Assembly (NCBI GenBank): GCA_964036315.1
Contig: OZ038507.1
Coordinates: 56,898,223-56,962,222, forward strand
Direction of reading: 5' to 3'
DNA length: 64,000 nt
From: Acanthosepion esculentum
Taxonomy: Eukaryota > Mollusca > Cephalopoda > Sepiida > Sepiidae
Made by a program: the position numbers and the translations under genes. The notes beneath the pieces are model-generated. The model saw nothing but the letters and a program-made list of their open reading frames with translations, searched no databases and had not been told where the DNA came from. Shown here in pieces: positions 52,231 to 63,945 of the stretch; within the stretch, counting starts at the first letter, position 1, and each line of letters opens with the position of its first letter.

Positions 52231-53150
52231 GACAAAAAGTATACGGTTTTCAGATTTGCCTGTAAGTCAGTCAATTCCTCAAACATCCTGGCAAAGACTG
52301 GTCAAATTTACACCAATCAAATATATTCACGCATTCCATCCTCGTATGTCAAACAAGAATATCAGCTAATGAATCCACATTACTTTTTCTTATTATGCAT
52401 TCTGCCCTTGGAAACTAAGTAACTTGGCTTTCTTCCCAAAACCAGACCACTGGGGAAAAGCACTGACCCAAATTAATTAAAGGAAAAATCCAAAAGTCCA
52501 TCACTTGCCTTTCATCTTTACTCGACCAAACGTTTGGGCAAATCGAAGAAACTTTTGTCCATTTGGAATCAAATCCTTGTTTCTGGAGGTTTCTTTTTTT
52601 TTTTTGGCATTTTCATTTGCTTCTATTCTCTTTCAGACGATGCTATTTTTCTCCTCTCTTTTTCCCGCCCAAAATCCCGAAGCTTTTCATCGCCGTCTAC
52701 TGCTTCATGTTAAGGGGCAAAGAAAACAATCTAACAACTCTGATTTTTCTACTTTTAATTTTATTCTTTCACGTTTCTTTCTTCATTTGTCAAACTGCCT
52801 TACTCTCCGTGATTTTTCCCACAACTAATGTTGACTTTATACTCTTATTTACTGTCTCGATTTGTAACTCTAAAATGAATCTTTTAAACTTCAAACCCCT
52901 ACAGTAATACAGTCATTACCATTCCGAATGCCTTACTTGGCATTTGTATTTCTTGAATTCTAACAAGGATATTCAGACTATTATAATTATCTATTAATAT
53001 TCTTACTCTCATCTTTGAACGGATTTTTTTTATGCTGGCAATATTTATTTATTACTCTAAACGTTATTTATATTGGATTCTCGTATTTGAGTTGATATCT
53101 CTTTTTTTTATTTTCTTAAACATTGAAATTATTAACAACCGGTTCAGATG
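52231..53150. other. no gene recognised
   Basis: AT-rich DNA. Open frames of 107 and 114 codons near 52505-52907 overlap in different frames and show no known domain. Confidence 0.45.
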
Positions 53151-53154
53151 TCAC

Positions 53155-53499
53155 TGTTAATAATAATGATACTAATAACAAACTCCAAAATTCTGTAATA
53201 ATAAAATGTAATAATAAACGGCACACTTCTATAATAATAGTAATAATGGTAATAATAATTATAATAATTATAATAATAATAATAATTATAATAATAAAAC
53301 GCCAGAATGCGATAACAATAATAGTAAACGGCAAAATCCTATAATAGTAGTAATAATAATAATAATAATAACAATAACAATAATAATATCAGTAATAAAC
53401 GACAGAATCCTATAATAAGAATAATAGTAATAATAATAGTAAAAACAACGACAATAATAATAAGCGGCAGAATTCTATATTAATAATAACAATAATAGC

Positions 53500-53544
<45 letters not shown>

Positions 53545-53676
53545 CGAGAGAAGTCTATAATAATAATAATAATAATTATAAAAGTAATAATAATAATAAA
53601 AATAATAATAGTAATAATAATAATAATAATAATCGACAGAAGTCTATAATAATAATAATAATTATAAAAGTAATAA

Positions 53677-53708
<32 letters not shown>

Positions 53709-53812
53709 ATAGTAATAATAAGAATAAAAATAATAATAGTAATAATAATAATAATAAAAATAATAGTAATAATAATAATAAAAAATAATAATACCAATAA
53801 ATGGCAGAATTC

Positions 53813-53847
<35 letters not shown>

Positions 53848-53855
53848 TAATAATA
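53155..53855. repeat. TAA-rich array with a recurring GGCAGAATTCTATAAT motif
   Basis: Within ~700 bases of TAA-like repeat a motif close to AAACGGCAGAATTCTATAAT recurs about eight times (near 53217, 53298, 53325, 53398, 53462, 53545, 53633 and 53801). One ~88-base segment (53544-53630) is repeated directly at 53632-53705. This is a degenerate higher-order satellite, not a plain microsatellite. Confidence 0.85.
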
Positions 53856-53869
53856 TCGTGATAACTGAG

Positions 53870-54225
53870 AGAGAAATCATGACGTCAGTAGAGAAAGATA
53901 AGGTCTAAAAATATTTTGGCATTTTGGGAGCAGATGTGATCAAGCATCGATAAATGAAAGATAGCTTAACCCCCCGACCCCACAAAAAAACGCACATCAG
54001 GTGCATTTGTAAGACGTTGAAGTCAAAGCTGAATGGCGAGAAAACAATATCAGTTACCAACTCGGGTTTGCGTGCCGGGTCGATAATCGTATGGTGAAGG
54101 TGTCCGTGGCCGGACTGGTTCAGAACTGCAGGAACTGGGTCGAGAAACGAGGAATCTCTTAACGTTGCATGGCTCACACCGTCCGCAAGAAGAGAGAAAA
54201 GAAAGTAATCAACTATAATCCATTG
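53870..54225. other. no gene recognised
   Basis: Mixed-composition DNA between the TAA-rich array and the RTE tail. The 129-codon minus-strand frame at 53905-54294 shows no known domain and overlaps the RTE tail. Confidence 0.4.
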
Positions 54226-54239
54226 AATGTTTGAACTCG

Positions 54240-54412
54240 CAATCCATTGGAAGTTGAAGCGATGTTTTCTACAGAAGAATACTGAGAGTGCCATAGTAGG
54301 AACACGCGAGGAACGAGGATGTTTTTAAGTAAAATGGAAACTAAAAGGACAATTATACATAGAATGAAAAAGATACAGTTGCAATTTCTAGGACCTACAA
54401 TGAGGAAAGTAC
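54240..54412 (+). pseudogene. RTE tail, left part (interrupted by Tc1)
   Basis: TTTTCTACAGAAGAATACTGAG, GAACACGCGAGGAACGAGGA, TGCAATTTCTAGGACC and ACAATGAGGAAAGT are the RTE tail blocks seen at 51250-51400 (YRRILRI, EHVSNEE, LKFLGH, MRK). The text breaks at 54412 where a Tc1-type end begins. Confidence 0.7.
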
Positions 54413-55600
54413 AGTGGCCTAAGAAAAGTTTTAAGTCAGGAGAAATAAACTACATCCAATTTCAAAATTTAATTATGTAATCCCTATTCGACACAAACAA
54501 ACACTATTTGGAACTAGTATGGAGTAGGTCCTCCATTTGCTAGTTTCAGTGCTTGTATTCGATTTTTCATGGATTTGATCAAGTTATCAACAATCGTCTG
54601 ATCCATATTTTGCCACTCCTTTAGCAATGTTTCTTTAAGGGTTGCCACTGACGTGATTTTGGTTGCACGCTCTCGAACCCTTCGATCAAGATGCTTCCAA
54701 ACGTGCTCCATCGGATTCATGTAAGGATTTTGGGCTACCCATGGCAGTGACTTGATTACTTGCGATTCCTTCCAGACCTTTGCTACTTTGCTCATATGAC
54801 ATGGTACTCCATCTTCTTGAAAAAGGTAAACATTCTTGTCAATCTGATTGGTTTCAAAAAGTGGGAGTAATCCTTTCGTTAATATTTGACAGTATTTTGA
54901 ACCATTCAACCCACTCATCAACAAGAATCAGCTCAGATTTCCCTCCAAACCAGACAGCGCCTCACACCATTACTCCAATCCCTCCATGTTTCACGGTCGC
55001 CTGCAGATATTCAGTTTTCCAAGTCTCATTCTGATTTCTCCAAACATAAACCAATCTCGAATTAGAATACTGGCAGAATTTTCTTCCATCTGACCCAAGT
55101 ACAGACTGCCAAAATTCATAATCTTTGCACTCAAATTCTCTCGCCCATCCATATGAAGATTCCTGTTAACCTCTGAAATCAAGGATTTCTTTCTTGCAAC
55201 TCTTCTTTGAGGGCCTATCTCTTTCAGAGTCTTTCTCACCGCATATGCCGACATTTCCATGCTGTTGGCAACATCTTTGACGCTCTGACGACGGTTTCTG
55301 ATGACCTTCCTTATTCAGCGCCCTTTTCGTTCGCTCAGACACGATGTTTGGTCTTCCTGAACGTTGTTCCACACGACAATGGCTTTCTTCATTAAATTTC
55401 TTGACAATATTATTAAGCATTTGATGATTAACCTGGAAAAACCTAGCAATTTCTCTATTTGACTTGCCACACTGATGCCATCCTATTATTTGCCCTCGTT
55501 GAAATTCTCTAATTTCCTTACTTCCACGAACTTAATTGCAAGATATAAATCAACTATCGTTCATAGATGAGAGTAGCTTGATACTAACACGGTATTGTCT
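54413..55600 (-). mobile_element. Tc1-like transposon (damaged)
   Basis: The left end CAGTGGCCTAAGAAAAG follows a TA, as expected for Tc1 elements. A transposase relic fills 55540-54514 on the minus strand. I could not find the matching right-hand inverted repeat (…CTTAGGCCACTG), so that end is deleted or too diverged. RTE LINE text lies on both sides. Confidence 0.8.
54514..55540 (-). pseudogene. Tc1-type transposase, several frameshifts
   Basis: N-terminus (55490-55350): IIGWHQCGKSNREIARFF, then QRSGRPNIVSERTKRAL, the paired helix-turn-helix with its GRP linker. Middle (55270-55000): KTLKEIGPQRRVARKKSL and, in another frame, VLGSDGRKF with the first Asp, then VWRNQNETW. C-terminal part (54924-54514): LFQEDGVPCHMSKVAKVW with the second Asp, then YMNPMEHVWKHLDRRVRER with the final Glu. 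The DDE set is present, but at least two frame changes and a stop make it inactive. Length is near the usual ~340 residues. Confidence 0.88.
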
Positions 55601-55679
55601 GAAAATAAAAAGAGACGTTATTAAACAAGCCAAAGTTGCTGTAATCAAGGGTGACTAAATCCTGTAGGCATGAATAATT

Positions 55680-55775
55680 TGACTCTCACAAGGAGGAAAA
55701 AAGGATAGGAAGTTGTGTAGAGTCATGATCACTCAGGTTCTTAAAAGATGCGGTACGAAGAAGAAGAAGGTAACG
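55680..55775 (+). pseudogene. RTE tail, right part with (GAA)n end
   Basis: GGATAGGAAGTTGTGTAGAG, TCATGATCACTCAGGTTC, TTAAAAGATGCGGTACGAAG then AAGAAGAAGG matches the 3' terminus of the RTE copies. It completes the element interrupted at 54412. Confidence 0.65.
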
Positions 55776-55924
55776 TTAGAGAAAGTATCGGCAAAAGGAG
55801 GCTCGAATCTTTGGTTAGTTGATTGATTTCTTTTTTACGGTTTATCAACCCCTTCTGGATTAAAAAGCCGAAACATATTTTGAATTGTTAAAATTCTTCT
55901 TTTTTTTTACGAGTGAATATTGTA

Positions 55925-56265
55925 TTTTTTTTATTGTTTCACCCCAAGCAAGGCGACAATGCCTCTAAGATGCAAAGGGTTACAGCAAATGAACATGAGA
56001 AGATTTTTATTGAGAAGTGAGAAAAAAGACAATAAAGGAACAGGGTTTTCCGACGAGAGAAGGTAGGGATTGACGTTACATTTAAATCTTTGAAGATTGT
56101 AAGCGGCGGGGAAGCTAGAGATCGGAAGGGTGTTCCACAGATAATAATTGCGAGAAAAGATATTATTAGAATAGAAGTGACGTTTGTACCTAGCTAGTTC
56201 AAGAGTAAACTGGTGAGATTTAATTGCCACTCTAGTAGCCCGCTTAAATTCATGCAGTTTTCACA
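55925..56265 (-). pseudogene. LINE B tail, minus copy
   Basis: Minus strand: MAIKSHQFTLELARYKRHF, YSNNIFSRNYYLWNTLPISS, FPAAYNLQRFKCNVNPYLL, then UTR text with TCCTTTATTGTC and the end CGCCTTGCTTGGGGTGAAAC. Beyond it (55830-55900) is the TTATCAACCCCTTCTGGATT module that also neighbours LINE B at 29780 and 30650. Confidence 0.8.
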
Positions 56266-56404
56266 GTCTTACTTTAAACAGCTTTCAAGATTTGTTTTGC
56301 CATTTACGAAGGACTTTATGCTCCAGCATACGAAATGACTTGTAGCTTCCTCATCATTTTCTTCCACAATTCATTTATCATAAAAAAAAGTTTTGTTTTT
56401 TCCA

Positions 56405-56570
56405 ATACTGGACTGGAGGAATGGTGAGCTAATCGGCTAAGCGGCACATTATTTGCCTTGTACCGGGCGAACAAAAAATGATGGTGAGCAAATCGGCGAA
56501 GGGGCACATTATCGTGAGCTAATTAGCTAAGGGGCACATTATTTGCTTTGTACCAGGCGAAGAAAATTTT
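56405..56570. repeat. three-copy repeat with tRNA-SINE-like text
   Basis: GTGAGCTAATCGGCTAAGCGG, CACATTATTTGCC, TTGTACCGGGCGAA recurs three times with offsets of about 60 and 40 bases, the middle copy partial. The GTGAGCTAATCGGCTAAG phrase recalls the head of tRNA-derived SINEs, but box B was not found. Confidence 0.6.
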
Positions 56571-56734
56571 TTTTTAAATCTTAAGTGTAGTCTGATTAAT
56601 TACAGGAATAGTTTTTTTTTTCATTAATTATTATCATAGTCTTTTTTTTAAAATTATTACAGGAATAGTTTTTTTATTAATTACAGGAATAGTTTATTAA
56701 TTTTTTTTTCAATCGTTTCACCCCAAACAAGGGT

Positions 56735-57895
56735 ATTATACCACTAAAACGCAAGATTTGCATGGAGTGAAAAAGAATGGGAGAAGTGAGGAAAAAGACA
56801 ATAAAGCCACAGGATTGAGGAAGACGGATGGCGATTGACGTTGCATTTAAGGATGGGGATTGACGCTGTATTAAAAGATAGCGATAGACGTTGCATTTAA
56901 AGATGGCGATAGACGTTACATTTAAAGATGGGAATTGACGTTGCATTTAAAGATGGCGGAAGACATTGCATTTAAAGATGGCGGAAGACATTGCATTTAA
57001 AGATGGCGATTGACGTTGCATTTAAGGATGGCGATTGACGTTGCATTTAAAGATGGTGATTGAGGTTGCATTTACAAATGGCGGTAGACGTTAAATTTAA
57101 AGATGTCGATAGACGTTGCATTTAAAGATGGCGACAGACGTTACATTTAAAGATGGAGATAGACTTTGTATTTAAAGATGGCGATTGACGTTACCTTTAA
57201 AGATGGCGATAGACGTTACAGTTAAAGATGGCGATAGACGTTACATTTAAAGATGGTGATAGACTTTGCATATACAGATGTCGAAAGACATTGCTTTCAA
57301 AGATTGCGATTGACGTTGCATTTAGAGATGGCGATTGACGTTGCATTTAGAGATGGCGAAAGACGTTACATTTAGAGATGGCGATTGACGTTACATTTAG
57401 AGATGGCGAAAGACGTTGCATTTAAATATGGCGATTGACGTTGCATTTAAGTTTTTGAAGATTGTAGATGACAGGGAACCAAGAAATCGAATGGAAGTTC
57501 CACAGGTGAAAAGCGCAAGAAAGCAAACTATTAGAAGAGAACTGACGGTTGAGACTGGCTAGTTCAATAGTAAAACTGTGAAACCTAGTTGCCGATCTAA
57601 TAGCACGTTTAAGTTCATGTAGTCGTGTCACTAAGGAGAACAGCTCATCAGAACAATTGCCATGAAAATATCTGCAGAAAAGGTAGAGGGGAAGCCACCT
57701 AACGTCGGTGGGAAAGTAACTGATGTCGAGATACCAGGTCAGGATAAATGTCATTAATGACCATATTTTGGATTTCGTCAAGAATCTCGAGATAACTAAG
57801 AGTATCAGACGAGATGTGGTAGCGATATTCAATGCACGGTGGAATGGCAGCATTTGCAGTATTTTTGCGAATAACAATGATTTTTCCATGTACCA
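56735..57895 (-). mobile_element. LINE B 3' end with 25 bp UTR array
   Basis: The minus strand from 57890 carries the coding tail (LEILDEIQNMVIND, YPDLVSRHQLLSHRR, YFHGNCSDELFSLVTRLHEL, RFHSFTIELASLNRQFSSNS, YNLQKLKCNVNRHI). Then a tandem array (57455-56825) of about 25-base units, plus-strand consensus AGATGGCGATTGACGTTGCA plus TTTAA, some 25 copies. Finally the usual terminus (CCTTGTTTGGGGTGAAACG at 56740). Confidence 0.85.
56825..57455. repeat. 25 bp minisatellite in LINE B 3' UTR
   Basis: Around 25 units of AGATGGCGATNGACGTTNCATTTAA type with many substitutions. The unit equals the single segment found once in other LINE B copies (GATTGACGTTACATTTAAA at 56070), so the array grew from one internal 25-base segment. 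Confidence 0.93.
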
Positions 57896-58045
57896 CTCCT
57901 ACTATTTAACCCATAGCTGGGGGAGAAGAGACGGATTCATGCCTTATTGTATTAGCGGGTATGTGAATGTAAAAAACCTGACTGGGTTTTTGAACCTGGC
58001 TCTCCGAATTTCCCGTGCCGCGTTTCTAATCCACCAGCACATCCA
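57896..58045 (-). mobile_element. tRNA-like SINE head joined to LINE B
   Basis: Minus strand: CGGAGAGCCAGGTTCAAAAA (box B-like), then GAATCCGTCTCTTCTCCCCC, AGCTATGGGTTAAATAGTAG, and at 57895 LINE B sequence. Same family as 31256, 37350 and 62390. Confidence 0.6.
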
Positions 58046-58844
58046 CCTTTGGTCGGAGATGCACTATAATTCATAGTGAACTTTACGCGGCAAAGTAGAC
58101 GCAGCACGCAACAGCGAAGTGAAAATTTTCGTTTCGCCTCCACCCGCGTCTACCGTGTGTCCGTCCCGCGGGGAAAGAGCGACCGGGAAACGTCAATCTG
58201 TGAGAGTGAAGTTAATTCACTTATATTGACCCCGTGATAGACGAGGGGACCGTCGGCGAAGACGAGGGTTGGAAGACGAGGGTATGAGTGTGGGTGAGGC
58301 AGAAAATGCCTGTGGGTCGGTGTTGGAGAGAGGCAGAGTGTTAGAGAATTATGGTGTGTAACGAAATGAAAATAACAAATAAGTAAAGGCGAGAAGTTGG
58401 GCAATAGAGAAAGACAAAAAAAAAAAAAAAGACTAGGCAAACGCACACACATAACACAAATCTCACCCCCCCGCTAAAAAAGCAAAACATAAAAATAAAA
58501 TAAAAAACAAAAAATAAAAAGGAAAATCAAATGAAAAGGAAATAGCAAATTAGAAATGCAAAGGGCGATAATTTAAAGCGAAAGGAAAAGGGAGATAATA
58601 ATGTAAGGAAAAAAACAAAACAAATTACACTTTAGCCCTCCAATAAGCCTCTTCGCGCCGCCTCAATGAACATCAAGATTTAATCGATATAAACGAATTT
58701 ATTTTAAGTCAAAATATTCATAATGCTGCTAATTTAAACTCAATATAAGGTTTTGGTTTTTAAAAGTTTAACCCACCTCCAGGCTGGATTTATGTTTGTT
58801 AGTAGACGATCAAATTTCGCCAGAAAAAGAATTTCTGATTAGAT

Positions 58845-58845
<1 letters not shown>
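58046..58845. other. no gene recognised; GC-richer patch 58080-58330
   Basis: The first 280 bases contain several CG dinucleotides (CCCGCGTCTACC, GTCCGTCCCGCGGGG, GACCGTCGGCGAAGACG), unusual for this window. 58440-58620 is A-rich. No coding similarity or TATA/initiator arrangement was convincing. Confidence 0.45.

Positions 58846-58848
<3 letters not shown>

Positions 58849-58888
<40 letters not shown>
58849..58888. repeat. (TA)n microsatellite
   Basis: A run of about 20 TA units with no element end visible beside it. Confidence 0.95.
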
Positions 58889-58891
<3 letters not shown>

Positions 58892-59540
58892 ATTCCTGGA
58901 TGATTTTACAACTTTTTCAAGATGATCTTCGCCCACTCTAACGTTCTAACTTTCTATCATAAGAATAACAAGGTGCGTTAGAGGTTTCACGATCGATTAC
59001 ATTTTCAAGTCATTTTTTCATTGCTCCTGGAGTGTCATAGTTGAAACTCCTCTCTCAGTGCCAAACGTCTTATTGAGTTGGATCTTTTCTAATTGATCTC
59101 TTTAGCTCTAAGTTGAAATGATGATCCTTCTTGCTGTTTTGACCTCCTGATCTAATTTTCTTCTCTACGATCCCTCTTTTTTAAAATTATTCACCGTTCT
59201 TTTGATGGTTCTTGAATTTGTCTTTGAAGATGGAGGCCAAAGTATGAATGTTGGTACCGTTACTGAAGGCTTGAATGGTCTTTTTCCTCTCACCATTGCT
59301 CAGATAGTAGGAATGACACAAAACAATTTTAACCGGTTCTCTTCATAGCTAAATAATTCAAAGGTATTCTCAGTGATTCTTACGAAAAATGGTGTCAAGA
59401 TGGCTAAACGCCTTATCTAAAAACATGGAAAAGTGAAACTCAATTAGTTTAGTGTTTTTTTTTTTTTAGATATTAAACATTTTGTGGGATGGACAATTAC
59501 GCTGTTACACGATTTGGACAATTTTGCTGTTACACACAAC
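58889..59540. other. no gene recognised
   Basis: AT-rich DNA between two (TA)n runs. No coding similarity, RNA gene or repeat family could be recognised. Confidence 0.4.
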
Positions 59541-59557
59541 ATATATATATATATATA

Positions 59558-60870
<1,313 letters not shown>

Positions 60871-61075
60871 TTACTTCCACCTCTGGGGTATTCTCCCTGG
60901 GGCTTGTCAAATATCCCGAGGGTAAAATGGCCATCTGAATGGGGTAATAGAGTTTCATTTATATGTAATTCATTTATATGCTCTACAATAAATATATTGA
61001 GCTCTCTTTTGTGAATCAGTTTTAATATTTTATATTATTAGGATCTACTTGGTTTACTTACCCACGGATTTTTAC

Positions 61076-61111
<36 letters not shown>

Positions 61112-61117
<6 letters not shown>

Positions 61118-61393
61118 GTTTCATTGAATAACAGACAAGGTGCTTCGATTTAGGTTTTATACAATTTCTCTTGTGGTCTTATATTTTTTCTCTTCGGTAG
61201 ATAAATTATATAAAAAATGTCCAACTGTTCTTTCTTTCAGAGCGATTTCGGCTATACATTTAGCCATTTTCAAGGACAGCTTTTATATAATTTATCTACC
61301 GAAAAGAAAAAAAAAAATTATAAGGTCACATGAGAAATTGCATAAAAAACTAAATCAAAACACTTTGTCTATCATATTCAATGAAACGTGCAT
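61112..61393. mobile_element. fold-back (long inverted repeat) element
   Basis: Left arm 61112-61215 and right arm 61281-61393 are complementary over about 104-113 bases with a few mismatches and small indels (ATGCACGTTTCATTGAATA... and ...TATTCAATGAAACGTGCAT). The 65-base loop holds GCGATTTCGGC and AGCCATTTTCAAGGAC. No coding capacity. A (TA)n run touches the left side. Confidence 0.85.
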
Positions 61394-61413
61394 GAAAGAA
61401 CGATTGCTGCCTA

Positions 61414-61525
<112 letters not shown>

Positions 61526-61671
61526 GAAATATAGTTTTAAGGTGTGCTATATTTATGGGATAAAGTGCTCAATATCAGAGATAGAGCGTATGTAAATATA
61601 AATATATAAGTGAACATTGAAGTCAACACTCAGAGACGACAGGCTGTTTCATGCTGTACGCAATCGTCAGG

Positions 61672-61674
<3 letters not shown>

Positions 61675-61722
<48 letters not shown>
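61675..61722. repeat. (TA)n microsatellite
   Basis: About 24 TA units. Confidence 0.95.
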
Positions 61723-61723
<1 letters not shown>

Positions 61724-61986
61724 CGAGAGAACTGGAAAAAAGATAACAGTAGACACCTCATTCCTAAAAAAAAATGTAAAGAAAAAGAATTGAAACCTGC
61801 GTTTGCTGCTTTTATTTGCGATAACAAGCGATAAGAAATCCTGTCGTAATGGCCACGGAGCATGGCTTTCCTAGGAGAAAAAAATCCTGAAGGCTATTAA
61901 ACAACGCTAGCAATAATAATGAAGCAATCTAGCGCACTCCCTTCCCAGTAAAGACCCCCGTCATAAAAATGTAAATATCGCGCGCG

Positions 61987-61987
<1 letters not shown>

Positions 61988-62037
<50 letters not shown>
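61988..62037. repeat. (CA)n microsatellite
   Basis: About 25 CA units. Around it (61723-62385) nothing else is recognised. Confidence 0.95.
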
Positions 62038-62043
<6 letters not shown>

Positions 62044-62384
62044 GAAACGAAAATCGCGTCTCTTAGACGATCAAATATCGACGCAAAAAGACGAATTTCT
62101 GATTAGATGATTGCATCGTTGTTTAATGACCTTTTTACTGCAACCACTGACATTGCTAGCGAAAATATATGCAGTTTGTGAATTTCTCGATGTGGCCTTT
62201 TAAATTATAATTACTTCGCCGCATCTTTTTTAGGAAATCAAACAAGAAGTGAAAACTTGTTTCCCCTTCCAAGAATTGAGACTCAGCCAGTTATGTTTCA
62301 TGCGTGATGCACACTTAGGTGATTATGTATGTTTCGATACATGACTGACGAGGCAGATTTTATCTCTCATTAGGTTGCTATCTC

Positions 62385-62585
62385 TAGACCAGTTGTCATC
62401 CAAGGCTATAGAACCCGGTCTGTCCTGCTATTTATTCATAGCTGGGGGGGGGGAGAAGAAGAGGATTCATATCTTTTCCAAGGGTATCATCACGTAAGTG
62501 AATGTAATGGATTCGACTGGAATTCGAACTCGGCTCTCCGATTACTCAATCCGAGCCACTATCCGTTACTCCGCCGAATTGAGAT
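62385..62585 (-). mobile_element. tRNA-like SINE
   Basis: Near twin of 37350-37545. Minus strand: GTAACGGATAGTGGCTCGG (weak box A region), CGGAGAGCCGAGTTCGAATTCC (box B 62531-62519), ACATTCACTTACGTGATACC, GAATCCTCTTCTTCTCC, AGCTATGAATAAATAGCAGG. Confidence 0.65.
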
Positions 62586-62704
62586 TGGTCATAGCAAATT
62601 GTTTTTTTTTTTTTTTGTTTTTTTTTGACAATTTATGCCATATCTTCAGTTTTACTATAAAATGTATTGATTTTCATTTTACGATAAAAATAAATCATTA
62701 GTAA

Positions 62705-63000
62705 TTTTCTTTTTCGGAAAAAAATGTATTTCGCTCCAAAAATGTACTGTTGGTAATTTGTTTATAAAATTATATTGCTTGTATCTTTTCTTTTTTTTTT
62801 TTACTATTTTTTACATTGTTTTTTGTTTCGGGGTTCACTATTTGTCCATAGCCGCGACCCCAACAGGTGCTACCACCCTGCATCAGAATGGAGCTGGGAG
62901 CAACAACAATTAAGATGTGGTTCCATACGCTCCTCAACACCTCCATTCTTCTCCCGGTCGGTGGCCTTGCTGCCGGGTGTAGTTCATCGAAGCCCAACTG
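62705..63000 (-). mobile_element. family A fragment
   Basis: CACTATTTGTCCATAGCC, CCCCAACAGGTGCTACCACCC, AGATGTGGTTCCATACGCTC, GTGGCCTTGCTGCCGGGTG match family A in reverse, with higher divergence than the copies at 47315 and 49352. The tail end is missing. Confidence 0.7.
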
Positions 63001-63264
63001 TGTGTCGCGAGATAAAAAAAAGGGGGGGGGGGGTTGAAAAACATCGTATTAAAAGATGAGAAAAAAGACACGAGGATTAATAAAACGATGTGTGGGAAAT
63101 ATAGGAATCAATCGCTTGTGCCTCAGATATGGGTTAAATAGTAGGACATACATCAGTAAATCATTATTATCTCAAAAACATTTTTACAATCGTAATATAT
63201 TTTCTGGCTTTAAATAACCTGTAAATGGTTGATAGTCGTAAAAAACACGCCAATCACAATGACG

Positions 63265-63945
63265 ATGAGACTAGAGCCAAACAAAATGTGGTTCTACACA
63301 AGTATACCGAGAATACAATGAACAGAACACGTGAGCAAAGGAAAATGGGAACGCAAAGGACACTTAATCTGAGTATTTCTCGTAACAGACGGCAGAAACC
63401 TGGAGGCATATATTAGAATAGCAAAAGAGGCCTTTCAAAAGCTAAGCAAAGTATTAAGAAAATAGAAAAGAGAACTGGACTTCTATGTAATATCAATTCT
63501 TCTTTATGACAGTGAACGTTGAACAATTTCCTCACAAATGGAGAAGAGTCTTGAAGCAGCAGAGATGTGGTTCTACATAAGGATACTGAGCATACCATGG
63601 ACTGAACCTGTTAGCAACGACTAATTTTCTGGAAAATCGAAACAAAACAAAAAAACTTATACTTAGAATCAGAAAAAAAAGTTGAAATTTCTATTGCGTA
63701 TAATCAGGAAGGAAAGCTTGGAAAATTTAATACTCACAGGGCATATTGAAGACAAGAGGGACAGAGGAAAGCAATGAATAATTACCTAACGAGCTTGTGT
63801 AAATGGTTGGTAGAACATGGATTTGACAAGATAGCAAAAAAACAAACTTTACTATGAGCTACAAATACCTGAAAGTTGTGGAGAGCCATGATTGCTCACG
63901 TCCAGTTGAAACGCGGCATATAGAAGAGGAATAGACACGGCCAAA
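63265..63945 (+). pseudogene. RTE-type LINE C-terminal region (two head-to-tail pieces)
   Basis: First piece 63279-63380 (ATGTGGTTCTACACAAGTATAC, GAACACGTGAGC: MWFY...EHVS). Second piece 63395-63945 is longer and reads, across frames, RIAKEAFQKLSKVL, LDFYVISILLYDSER, TISSQMEKSLEAAEMWFYIR, ILSIPWTEPVSND, LENLILTGHIEDKRDRGKQ and the terminus CATGATTGCTCACGTCC. It includes residues ahead of the MWFY block that other copies lack. It has stops throughout and continues to near the window end. Confidence 0.8.

Noticed and set aside
51464..52286. Open frames of 200-240 codons on both strands (Lys/Arg/Glu or Ser/Leu/Phe runs)
   Set aside because: They lie wholly in a polypurine repeat and exist because GAA repeats contain no stops in several frames. 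No start context, domain or codon pattern supports a gene.
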